Positions 8,505-16,299 of a stretch of DNA of 58,815 nt are shown here, piece after piece. The notes under the pieces are model-generated. The model worked only from the letters and a program-made list of their open reading frames with translations. It was not told the origin of the DNA and searched no databases. Both the position numbers and the translations under genes were made by a program. Position 1 is the stretch's first letter; each line of letters opens with the position of its first letter. The DNA is taken from the NCBI RefSeq assembly GCF_024505185.1, contig NZ_JANIBJ010000029.1, positions 1 through 58,815 of the forward strand. The letters are read 5' to 3'. This stretch comes from Methylomonas subterranea. Lineage in GTDB: Bacteria; Pseudomonadota; Gammaproteobacteria; Methylococcales; Methylomonadaceae.

Positions 8505-8705
8505 TCAGTCCGATTTTTTTACTGAATCGAACATTTGATCAGCATACTGTCGCGCCGCTTTGCGGATAAATTGCGTTTGGCTCAGAAAATTTCGGCAGCG
8601 TGAGCACATCATCACATGCAGTTTGATGGATAGGCGTTCGCCGATGCCCAGCGGCGTGTCCAGGCCCTTGGACACCAGTTCGGTAATTTCACGGCAATTA
8701 CGCAT
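8505..8705 (-). CDS. Small zinc-finger anti-sigma-like protein
   Basis: 66 residues, soluble. It begins MRNCREITEL and contains LHVMMCSRCRNF, giving a Cys-His-x3-Cys-x2-Cys cluster (one Cys at residue 4) typical of zf-HC2 anti-sigma domains of the ZAS type. The start at 8705 overlaps the end of the ECF sigma gene by 8 bp. It lacks a membrane segment, so a soluble zinc- or redox-sensing anti-sigma factor is likely. The longer upstream frame is the sigma gene read in another phase. Confidence 0.75.
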   Translation of the reverse strand: MRNCREITELVSKGLDTPLGIGERLSIKLHVMMCSRCRNFLSQTQFIRKAARQYADQMFDSVKKSD

Positions 8706-9321
8706 GATGCGACTCCTTGTTGAATTGGGATGAATTGAACCAACGGATTTCCAGACATTCGCGCAGCCGCAGGCGGGCACGGTGCATGGTGACCCAGTAA
8801 TTGGCGTCGCTGATGCCGGTTTCCCGGCAGACTTCCTCGGCCTCCAGGCCGACCAGTTCCCGCAGCATGAACACCTGGGCCATTTTGGCGGGTAGATTGT
8901 TTTGGCAGGTTTCGTAAATGGCCCAGAACTCCTGTTGTTTCAAGGCGGCTTCCGGGTCTTGCCAGGTGTTGGGGCCGCCGTTCCAATGGCCGTTGCCGAG
9001 GAAAAAATCGTCATCCTCGTTTTCCAGCATATCGATTTCGCCCATGTCGAGAACGTCGGTCACGACTTCCCGCTCCATACGCCGCCAGTGATCGGCAATT
9101 TTGTGTTTCAAAATCCCGATCAACCAGGTTCGAAGGCCGGCTTTGCCTTGGAAGGCGGTGGCCGATTGCCAGGCGGCCAGCAGGGTTTCCTGCACCGCGT
9201 CGTCGGCCCATTCCGCATTACGCAGTTTGATCAAGGCATAACGAAACAGTACCGGCCGCTGTTCGGCCAGCACGGCCTCGTTCAGCGTGGGCGTCCTATC
9301 GGCGGCGCTTTTCAGCAACAT
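8698..9321 (-). CDS. ECF-family RNA polymerase sigma factor
   Basis: 207 residues. Region 2 is at about residues 20-85 (RYALIKLRNAEWADDAVQE, then FQGKAGLRTWLIGILKHKI), and region 4 at about 140-195 (LPAKMAQVFMLRELVGLEAEEVC, then SDANYWVTMHRARLRLRECL). A linker of acidic residues (about 95-110) separates them. The start at 9321 has GGACGG upstream and overlaps the methyltransferase stop by 10 bp. It is the third gene of a four-gene operon and is followed by its probable anti-sigma factor. The motif TGTAAGG-N16-CGAC in front of the operon suggests autoregulation. Confidence 0.88.
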   Translation of the reverse strand: MLLKSAADRTPTLNEAVLAEQRPVLFRYALIKLRNAEWADDAVQETLLAAWQSATAFQGKAGLRTWLIGILKHKIADHWRRMEREVVTDVLDMGEIDMLENEDDDFFLGNGHWNGGPNTWQDPEAALKQQEFWAIYETCQNNLPAKMAQVFMLRELVGLEAEEVCRETGISDANYWVTMHRARLRLRECLEIRWFNSSQFNKESHHA

Positions 9322-10355
9322 GCGCCGTCCGCCTTGGTGACCGTGGTTTGCGGGCCCGGTATGCAATCGAACAAACCGAAATGGCGGGTTTTATCGCCCA
9401 GTACCTGAAAATGCTGACCAAAGCGGCTGTTGGCCAGCATGTCAGCGGTGTTGCCGCACACCCTGAGTGGGCGGCCGGTTTCGAAATGATGATGGTCGTC
9501 CAGTTCGAACCGGTGCGGGTGTTGTTCGATAGTGCCCAAGTAAACGGCGACTTGGCCGAAATCTTCGCAGCGGTCTTCCAGCGGCATTTTGAAGGCGCGC
9601 ACCGTCACCGAGTCGAACCTGACCATTCCGATTTTGGCGAACACCTCGGGGTCGTCAATGCTGATCGGGTTTTGCTTGACCTTGCGTACGTCCGGGCAAC
9701 CCAGATCGTGCAAGATGCGGCGGAAGTCTTCCCAGTACAGCGCGCCGCCCAGACATTCGCCGAGCAGCACCGGATCCTGGCGCAATTCGGCGGGAATGCG
9801 GCGGTCGGCGAACACGTCGGAAAAATACAGCTCGCCGCCCGGTTTCAACACCCGGAAGATTTCCGCCAGCACCTTGGGTTTTTCCGGTGACAGGTTGATC
9901 ACGCAGTTGGAGACCACCACGTCGATGCTGTTATCCGCAATGCCAACCGTATGCAGATTTTCGATGTGGCCATGCAGAAACTCGACGTTGGCGAAACCGA
10001 AACGCTCGGCGTGCCAATCGCGATGCCGTACCGCGACTTCCAGTTGCTCGGGCGTCATGTCGACGCCGATCACTCGCCCGTTGGGGCCGACCAGTTTGGA
10101 TAACAAGTAACAGTCGCGGCCCGTGCCGCAACCCAAATCCAGCACCGTTTTGCCTTCCAGAGCCGGCGGCAATGGCGAGCCGCAGCCGTAGAAGCGTTCC
10201 AATACTTCCGGATGCAGCCCGGCCAACAAGACTTTCAAACAGCTGGGCATGGCGTCGATGCTGCAACAGGCGCTGGTTTTCAGATCCTGGCTGGATTGCA
10301 GCACTTGGCCGTAGTAATGCTGAACCGATTCGGTGATTTCAAGGGTGGTGGTCAT
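9312..10355 (-). CDS. ArsM-like SAM-dependent methyltransferase
   Basis: 347 residues. The class I SAM-binding motif is VLDLGCGTGRDCYLL (about residue 75), followed by VIGVDMTPEQL. Cysteines fall at positions characteristic of arsenite methyltransferases: SACCSID near residue 30, YGCGSPLP near 60, NCVINL near 160 and LGECLGGALY near 205. The protein also ends in CC. ArsM enzymes methylate As(III). The operon partners (phosphate permease, ECF sigma) fit arsenate or metal stress. Start 10355 has AGGACA upstream; a Met 27 bp earlier lacks this. Confidence 0.75.
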   Translation of the reverse strand: MTTTLEITESVQHYYGQVLQSSQDLKTSACCSIDAMPSCLKVLLAGLHPEVLERFYGCGSPLPPALEGKTVLDLGCGTGRDCYLLSKLVGPNGRVIGVDMTPEQLEVAVRHRDWHAERFGFANVEFLHGHIENLHTVGIADNSIDVVVSNCVINLSPEKPKVLAEIFRVLKPGGELYFSDVFADRRIPAELRQDPVLLGECLGGALYWEDFRRILHDLGCPDVRKVKQNPISIDDPEVFAKIGMVRFDSVTVRAFKMPLEDRCEDFGQVAVYLGTIEQHPHRFELDDHHHFETGRPLRVCGNTADMLANSRFGQHFQVLGDKTRHFGLFDCIPGPQTTVTKADGACC

Positions 10356-10378
10356 GGGCTGTCCTGAATAGCGATTGA

Positions 10379-11473
10379 TCAAAGGGTGATGACTGTTTCA
10401 TAAATCAAGGCCGCGCACGGCAGCGTCAATAGCCAGGATAACGCAATCGAGGCAATGACGTCGCCATGGGCTTTGCCGCTAACCAAGCCGATGCCGAATA
10501 ACGAACCGACCGACACATGGGTAGTGGACACCGGCATGCCCAGTTTACTGGCAAATATGACCAGTAGCGCAGTGACCAGATTGGCCGATAAACCCTGGTC
10601 GTGCGTGAGGCTAGTGATTTTATGGCTCATGGTTTCCGCGACCCGGCGGGCATTGAACACCCCGCCCAACAGCATGGCGGTGGCCACGGCCATGATGATC
10701 CACTGCAAGTCGAAACCCGGCGCCAGCAACAGCAGCGCGGCAATTTTGGGCGTATCGTTCAGGCCGCGGGCGAAGCAAACCGCACCGGCGCTGCAGAAAT
10801 GCAGCCCGTCACGCAGGCGATCGAGTTGAAAACCGAAAACCAGGCCGGCTTGCCGCTCGGCGCAAACGGTTTGACGATCAATGCTTAGAGTCGGAACGAG
10901 GGTTATGCGCATATGGGTGTTACCGGCCAAGGCAAGCGGGGCCGGGTTTTCCACGCACAGGCATAAGTCGTTTTCGCTTGAGCGACGGTCGCGCCACAGG
11001 TTCAGGGTTCGGTAAAACAAAGCCGCCAGCAGCAAGGCCACGACCGGGCTCAACAGCAACGGCAGGACGAAGTTACTCAGTAACGGTACCGGATTGAGGT
11101 TGCCGGAAGTCGCCAATAGCGTGCTGCCCGCCATGGCGCCCAGCAAGGCATGGGTGGTGGAAATCGGAAAGCCAAAGCGGGTGGCCAGAATCACCGTCAT
11201 CCCGGCGCCGCCGGCGACAGCAATCATGAACGGCAGCGTGTGTATCAGCTCGTCTGGAGCCAGGCCTTTGCCGGAAAATTTGACCAATAAGGTCTGGGCT
11301 AAAAATAGTGCCGCCAACGAACCGGCCAAGGTCGCTAGCGTGGCCCAAACCAAGGCTTGGCGAAAATTGGCGGTTCCGCTGCCGAACAAACTGGCCACAC
11401 CCTTGAAGTTGTCGTTGGCGCCGTTGGCATAGGCTAGAAAGCAAACGCTAATAAATAATATGCTGGTGAGCAT
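10379..11473 (-). CDS. PiT-family inorganic phosphate permease
   Basis: 364 residues, multi-span. Both PiT repeats are visible: ANGANDNFKGVASLFG with GFPISTTHALLGAMAG in the first half, and ARGLNDTPKIAALLLL with GMPVSTTHVSVGSLFG in the second. The family imports phosphate with H+ or Na+ as metal-phosphate complexes and is a route for arsenate and divalent metals. It heads the operon with the ArsM-like enzyme and the ECF sigma/anti-sigma pair. The start has the ribosome site GGAGA. An ECF-type promoter lies about 38 bp upstream. Confidence 0.88.
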   Translation of the reverse strand: MLTSILFISVCFLAYANGANDNFKGVASLFGSGTANFRQALVWATLATLAGSLAALFLAQTLLVKFSGKGLAPDELIHTLPFMIAVAGGAGMTVILATRFGFPISTTHALLGAMAGSTLLATSGNLNPVPLLSNFVLPLLLSPVVALLLAALFYRTLNLWRDRRSSENDLCLCVENPAPLALAGNTHMRITLVPTLSIDRQTVCAERQAGLVFGFQLDRLRDGLHFCSAGAVCFARGLNDTPKIAALLLLAPGFDLQWIIMAVATAMLLGGVFNARRVAETMSHKITSLTHDQGLSANLVTALLVIFASKLGMPVSTTHVSVGSLFGIGLVSGKAHGDVIASIALSWLLTLPCAALIYETVITL

Positions 11474-11510
11474 GAGAAATCTCCTGGATGGCGTCGACTA
11501 GTCTCTCTAA

Positions 11511-11537
11511 GTCGTCAGGAGAGGATCAAACCTTACA
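11511..11537 (-). promoter_or_regulatory. ECF-type promoter of the permease-methyltransferase-sigma operon
   Basis: On the minus strand TGTAAGG, 16 bp, CGAC, located 38 bp before the permease ATG. It matches the motifs at 5204-5229 and 5284-5310. Confidence 0.6.
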
Positions 11538-11723
11538 AAAAATATTCTGTAATCGAGAAATCAATGATAAATCCTTATGATCAATAACATTGTTGGTTAA
11601 ACGATAGGTTGGCATTTTCGGAAATTGGCTGGACTTCGCCAATGAACGGCGTTATAGATCTACTGGTAATAATGCCCCCAACTGTCCGGTTTCAAGCCCC
11701 TAAGCACGTTAAAGCTTAGTTTC

Positions 11724-11757
11724 GCCCGCGAGCATTCTGGTTATGAATGCCGCGGGC
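11724..11757. terminator. Strong stem-loop downstream of the 11797-12905 genes
   Basis: GCCCGCG-A-GCATTC pairs with GAATGC-CGCGGGC (13-bp arms, one bulged A, 7-nt loop). It lies in the 11538-11796 intergenic stretch between the permease promoter and the NTF2-like gene stop, placed as a transcript end for the minus-strand genes. There is no T-run, so factor-independent termination is uncertain. The rest of this stretch shows no gene. Confidence 0.4.
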
Positions 11758-11796
11758 AATCTCGTCGGGATTTTTACAAGGATGCTAAACTGTTGG

Positions 11797-12270
11797 TCAC
11801 AACCCTAAATCGCTCAAACCGGCATGGTCGTCAGGTCGGCGGCCCAGCGGCCAATGAAACAAGCGCTGTTCTTCCTTGATCGGCAAATCGTTGATGCTGG
11901 CAAAACGCCGCTGCATGAAGCCTTGCGGGTTGAATTCCCAGTTCTCGTTGCCGTAACTGCGGAACCACTGGCCGGAATCGTCACGCCATTCGTAGGCAAA
12001 GCGCACCGCGATGCGGTGGTCGGTAAACGCCCATAATTCCTTGATCAAGCGATAATCCAGTTCCTTGGCCCATTTGCGCTGCAAAAACTGGCGGACTTGT
12101 TCGCGACCCTGCGGAAACTCGGCGCGGTTGCGCCAGAGCGTGTCTTCGGTATAGACCAGAGCGACACGGTCCGGATCGCGCGAGTTCCAGGCGTCTTCGG
12201 CCATGCGTACTTTTTGCGCGGCGGTTTCAGCGGTAAAGGGTGGGACGGGAGCTTTGATTTCTTGGGTCAT
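11797..12270 (-). CDS. NTF2-like (DUF1348) protein
   Basis: 157 residues. An NTF2/SnoaL-like fold of the DUF1348 group: [49 protein letters not shown]-type strand ([12 protein letters not shown]) and [12 protein letters not shown]. Catalytic role unknown; members often sit with stress or detoxification genes. The start at 12270 begins the recognisable protein; the upstream extension is not conserved in character. It follows the GST gene by 29 bp. Confidence 0.8.
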   Translation of the reverse strand: MTQEIKAPVPPFTAETAAQKVRMAEDAWNSRDPDRVALVYTEDTLWRNRAEFPQGREQVRQFLQRKWAKELDYRLIKELWAFTDHRIAVRFAYEWRDDSGQWFRSYGNENWEFNPQGFMQRRFASINDLPIKEEQRLFHWPLGRRPDDHAGLSDLGL

Positions 12271-12299
12271 AGTATTTCTCTGTGATAAGGGTGATTGAT

Positions 12300-12905
12300 T
12301 TACGCCTGCCACATACCGGGCATGGTCACATAACCGGGCAAGGCGCGAATGCGTTGGAACCAGGCGATGATGTTAGGGTAGGCAGCGATGTCTAACCCGC
12401 CTTCCGGCGCCAGCGCCAGATAGGGGTAGACGGCAATGTCGGCAATAGATACCGAATCGCCGACCAGCCAATCTTGGCTTTGCAGATGGCGGTCGATAAT
12501 ACCTAGCACTTTATCGGCAGTTTGCCCTGCCGATGCCGTATCGATAGGACTACCGAATTTATGGTGTACCCGCAGTTTGGCAGGGCCGTGGAAGATTTCA
12601 TTGGCGGCGGTTGATAGCCAGGCGGCGATTTGCGACAGTTGATAGGCATCGTCCGGCCACCATTTTTCTCCTCCATAGCGTTTGGCCAGATACACCAAAA
12701 TGGCTTGACTGTCGCGAATAATCAGGCCATTGTCATCCAGAACCGGCACTTGGCCGAACGGGTTGCGTTGCAAATGGTTTGGGCCGCGCTGCTCTCCGCC
12801 GCGCAAATCTACCGGCTGGGTTTGATAGGGCAAGCCCAGTAAACGGAGCAATAAGCGCACTTTGTGGCAGTTGCCGGATAGCGCCATGTCGTAGAGTGTG
12901 ATCAT
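12300..12905 (-). CDS. Glutathione S-transferase
   Basis: 201 residues. Thioredoxin-like N-terminal domain: the N-terminal strand, the [11 protein letters not shown] segment carrying a possible catalytic Ser10, the cis-Pro in QVPVLDDNG, and [17 protein letters not shown], which binds the glutathione gamma-glutamyl group. The all-helical C-terminal domain includes [16 protein letters not shown], the N-capping box. Cytoplasmic; conjugates or reduces electrophiles with glutathione. Part of the LysR-linked minus-strand group. Confidence 0.9.
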   Translation of the reverse strand: MITLYDMALSGNCHKVRLLLRLLGLPYQTQPVDLRGGEQRGPNHLQRNPFGQVPVLDDNGLIIRDSQAILVYLAKRYGGEKWWPDDAYQLSQIAAWLSTAANEIFHGPAKLRVHHKFGSPIDTASAGQTADKVLGIIDRHLQSQDWLVGDSVSIADIAVYPYLALAPEGGLDIAAYPNIIAWFQRIRALPGYVTMPGMWQA

Positions 12906-12920
12906 GCTGGACTCCTTCGG

Positions 12921-14210
12921 TTAGCTGAAACTTTCAAATTGCACCCGTTCGTCGGCAATGCCGAGCCGGCGGGCTGTCTGACACACGCTGTCGATCAGGC
13001 GGGTTGGGCCACAAACGTAGATGACGGTATCGGCGGTTGCGTTGCGGAGTATGTCCGGTATGTCTAGCCGGGTCGGATTTTGCGCCTGGCTGAAATAAAA
13101 CCGGCATCGCTCGGAAAACCATCGTTGCAAGTCTTTGATGAATGCCATTTCCTGCGGCGCTCGACCGGTGTAATGCAGTTGAAATGGCGTACCCCGTGCG
13201 GCCAAAGTTTCGGCTATGGCTTTGATCGGCGTGATGCCGATGCCGCCGGCAATCAACAACGCCGGACGGTCATCATCGTGCAATGGAAAATAGTTTTCCG
13301 GTGCTTCGACGTTGATGCGGGTGCCAATTTCCCAACCGTCGTGCAATGCCGACGAGCCGCCTTCGCCGTCGTCGACACGCAAAACGGCAATGTGATAGCA
13401 ATCCGGATCGTCCGACGCGTCGGTCAGAGAATAGGTGCGAGAGGTGACGCTACCGTCCGCTAGTCCGATCGGCACGCGAATATGCGCCCCAGCCCGATAG
13501 GTGGGCAGCGACTCGCCGTTAGCATGGCGCAGTTCATAAGCACGGATGCGCGGCGTCAATTGGCGAATCCCGCTGATAGTCAAGGGTAACCCCCCATTCC
13601 CCAGCACCACAGGTGTTTGCGGTGCTACCGAATTGGTGTGTTGTTGCGTCCGAGTCTGCTCCAATAGCGCTTCGACTTCGCGTTGGCTGTAACGCGGGGT
13701 AATGTATTTCGGGCAATTCCAATCGAAGGCTTCGACTTGGATCACGATGCCGCGCTCGACCGGGGCGCGAAAGTCGGCCAGTTCCAGCTTGGACAGCAGT
13801 TCCGGCTCGCTGCGTTCGTCCACTACCCGCGCCCGTCCCCAGATTTTCAGGCGTTGCCGTCCGGGGTAGTCCATCAATATCAAGCTGACTCTTTCGTCGC
13901 CGCGTAAATTGCCGACCGAAATATACTGACGATTGCCGCTGAAATCGGCGTAACCGATGGTTTGTGCATCCAATACTTTCAAGAATCCCGCCGGGCCCCC
14001 ACGGTGCTGAACGTAGGGCCAACCGCTCTGACTCACGGTGGCTTGATAAAAGCTGTCGCGTTCGGCGATGAAGACCTGTTCGAACTCGCTCAACGCCACC
14101 GTTTCGGTGTCGCCCAGTTCGGCGGTCCGATACGCCATGCGGCTGCCCATTTCGGCTTGCACCGCTTGAACGTCGGGCGTAAAACTGATTTTGGCAAACG
14201 CACGGGCCAT
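12921..14210 (-). CDS. PNPOx-like / flavodoxin-reductase-like fusion oxidoreductase
   Basis: 429 residues. Residues about 30-180 are a split-barrel flavin domain of the pyridoxamine-phosphate-oxidase type (FIAERDSFYQATVSQSGWPY, GNLRGDERVSLILMDYP). Residues about 205-429 are a ferredoxin-NADP reductase module with the FAD box RTYSLTD and the NAD box LLIAGGIGITPIKA, ending in the FESFS tail. There is no C-terminal 2Fe-2S ferredoxin domain, which many related fusions have. Likely an NAD(P)H-dependent flavoprotein acting on small electrophiles or quinones; substrate unknown. It lies between the GST and CMD genes. Confidence 0.82.
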   Translation of the reverse strand: MARAFAKISFTPDVQAVQAEMGSRMAYRTAELGDTETVALSEFEQVFIAERDSFYQATVSQSGWPYVQHRGGPAGFLKVLDAQTIGYADFSGNRQYISVGNLRGDERVSLILMDYPGRQRLKIWGRARVVDERSEPELLSKLELADFRAPVERGIVIQVEAFDWNCPKYITPRYSQREVEALLEQTRTQQHTNSVAPQTPVVLGNGGLPLTISGIRQLTPRIRAYELRHANGESLPTYRAGAHIRVPIGLADGSVTSRTYSLTDASDDPDCYHIAVLRVDDGEGGSSALHDGWEIGTRINVEAPENYFPLHDDDRPALLIAGGIGITPIKAIAETLAARGTPFQLHYTGRAPQEMAFIKDLQRWFSERCRFYFSQAQNPTRLDIPDILRNATADTVIYVCGPTRLIDSVCQTARRLGIADERVQFESFS

Positions 14211-14358
14211 AGCCTTTACTCCGGATGGGGTGAAACGTTTAGGGTTACTCTGACATATTCATTAGTCGAGCTGAATAGTCAACATTTGCAATACCTTATT
14301 CCATTCAGCGCAAGAATCCGGACTCAAGTTCGTCCCTGAACTTGATTCGGCATCAGGA

Positions 14359-14904
14359 TTACGCGGCCTGTTTCAGCGTCACTTTCGGGAAATCAATGTC
14401 CACCCGGCTGGCCTTGCCCAAGATATTGGTCAGGATATTCATGCCGACATGGGTGATGACCTCGACGATGTCGGCCTCACTGAAGCCGGCGTCACGCATG
14501 GTTTGCAACTCGGTATTGGTGATCTCGCCCTTGTGCTCGACCAGGGCGCGGGCGAATTTAACCGCGACCGCCGCCTTGGCGTCCTGGCTGGTGCCGGCGC
14601 GGTTGGCTTCGATTTCCGCCCCATTCAAACCGGCTTTGCGGCCGATGGCGATATGGGCGGACAGGCAATACTCGCATTGGTTCTGTTGTGCCAACGCCAA
14701 TGCGATACGTTCACGGGTGGTGGCGTCCAGCGAGCCGTGACCCGCGATATGATGCAAGCCGAGGAAGGCTTTCAAGGCGTCCGGCGAGTGGGCGAACACG
14801 CGTAGAAAGTTCGGCACCATGCCCAGTTGCCCCTGGATGGCTTCAAACAGGGCGCGTTGTTCGATATTGGCGGTTTCGTTGCTAACGGTGGTGATACGGC
14901 TCAT
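14359..14904 (-). CDS. Carboxymuconolactone decarboxylase / AhpD-like protein
   Basis: 181 residues. The AhpD signature is ALAQQNQCEYCLSAHIAIG, with the redox Cys-x2-Cys pair and downstream His. The fold is all-helical, acting as a thiol peroxidase or reductant. The C-terminal part (FSEADIVEVITHVGMNILTNILG) is typical of the peroxidase-related group. First gene of the minus-strand group divergent from the LysR regulator, 136 bp apart. Preceded by GGAGAAC on its strand. Confidence 0.88.
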   Translation of the reverse strand: MSRITTVSNETANIEQRALFEAIQGQLGMVPNFLRVFAHSPDALKAFLGLHHIAGHGSLDATTRERIALALAQQNQCEYCLSAHIAIGRKAGLNGAEIEANRAGTSQDAKAAVAVKFARALVEHKGEITNTELQTMRDAGFSEADIVEVITHVGMNILTNILGKASRVDIDFPKVTLKQAA

Positions 14905-15040
14905 GAGAGTTCTCCGAAAAATGAATGAGTTTGTCGTATGCCTGGGTGAAATTCAGCAGGCGGGTACAGTGTGGTCTATTGCGAAAAAATAAAGAATACC
15001 TAAAATATTCAATTAACTATTCCGATCAGTGGAATTAAAA

Positions 15041-15940
15041 ATGGACAGACTGCATTTAATGAGTGTTTATGTCGCCGTGGTCGAAGCCGAGGGCTTTGCC
15101 GGCGGCGCGCGCAAGCTGCACATGTCGCCGCCCGCCGTAACCCGTGCGGTGGCCGCGTTGGAAGAGCGCTTGGGCGTCAAGTTGCTGAATCGCACCACCC
15201 GCTATGTACGGATGACCGAGGCCGGCCAGAAGTATTACGAAGACGCCAAACGCATTATCGCCTTGGCCGACGAAGCCGACGATGCGGTACTGGGCATCAA
15301 CGCCGAACCGCGCGGCCAACTGACGGTAACCGCCTCGGTATTGTTCGGCCGCTTGTTCATCATGCCAGGCATCGTCGACTATTTGCGCCGTTATCCGGCG
15401 GTGGAAGTCAATGCGCTGTTCGTCGATCGGGTAGTCAACATGTTGGAAGAAGGCGTGGATGTTGCGATTCGCATCGCCGATTTGCCTGATTCGTCGTACC
15501 GGGCGCTACGAGTCGGCTCGGTCAGGCGGGTATTGTGCGCCTCGCCGGAATATCTGGCTGAACACGGCATACCGCAGACACCGGATGATTTGCCCAAACA
15601 TCGCATCATTCTGGCGCGCGGCCTGAATCCGAACAATGAGCTGCGCTTTCAGTACGATGGACAGGCGCAGACGGTCAAATTGCAACCGCTTTTGAGCGTC
15701 AGCGATAACGACTCGGCGGCCAGCGCCGCCATTGCGGGACTGGGTATCACCCGACTTTTGAACTATCAAATCGCCGAGCCGTTGCGTAGTGGCCAACTGA
15801 AAATCGTCCTGGGTGACTACGAAAGCCCGCCGGTTCCGGTGCATATCCTGCATCGCGAAGGCCGCCACTCATCGGCGAAAATTCGTTCGTTCGTCGATCT
15901 GATGGCTACCCGTTTAAGGGCCGAATTGTCGCTGAATTAA
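15041..15940 (+). CDS. LysR-family transcriptional regulator
   Basis: 299 residues. N-terminal winged helix-turn-helix (about 1-60) with LHMSPPAVTRAVAALEERLGVKLLNRTTRYVRMTEAG. The effector domain (about 90-295) contains LTVTASVLFGRLFIMPGIVDYLRRYP and DVAIRIADLPDSSYRALRVG. Start at 15041 (ATG, GGAA upstream) is preferred over a GTG 12 bases earlier. It is divergent from the CMD gene, and the AT-rich 136-bp gap probably holds its operators. It is a plausible regulator of the CMD-PNPOx/reductase-GST-NTF2 group. Confidence 0.9.
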   Translation: MDRLHLMSVYVAVVEAEGFAGGARKLHMSPPAVTRAVAALEERLGVKLLNRTTRYVRMTEAGQKYYEDAKRIIALADEADDAVLGINAEPRGQLTVTASVLFGRLFIMPGIVDYLRRYPAVEVNALFVDRVVNMLEEGVDVAIRIADLPDSSYRALRVGSVRRVLCASPEYLAEHGIPQTPDDLPKHRIILARGLNPNNELRFQYDGQAQTVKLQPLLSVSDNDSAASAAIAGLGITRLLNYQIAEPLRSGQLKIVLGDYESPPVPVHILHREGRHSSAKIRSFVDLMATRLRAELSLN

Positions 15941-16299
15941 TCAACATAATCATTAACATATCATGATACCTGAGCAGGTAAAGCAGGATGATCCCGTTAA
16001 TGGGTTTGATCGAAAAGCTGGGCTTGTAGCCAGAGCTACTGAGTTTAATCGGCGATGGCAATACCGCTGGGACTAATTAGCCATTTGCAAAATTCCCAGA
16101 ATGTCAGCTTTGGCACAATCTTTAGACATTAGACTTAGTGCAGAGCTTCTGACGGCTTAGGGTCGTTTGCGACAGTTCACGGCAGGCTAAAAAACATCAT
16201 TCCGTACTGGCGTAGTCATAGCGGACTGGGCAGCGGTTTTGCGACTGGAATCTTTGGCCGGCTTTGGATCGGAATACGCATTAGCGACGGAGTCCTGAC
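15941..16299. other. Intergenic stretch without a recognisable gene
   Basis: 359 bp between the LysR gene and the GH13 gene stop. Short open frames here have no family character. No convincing terminator or RNA was found. Confidence 0.5.
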
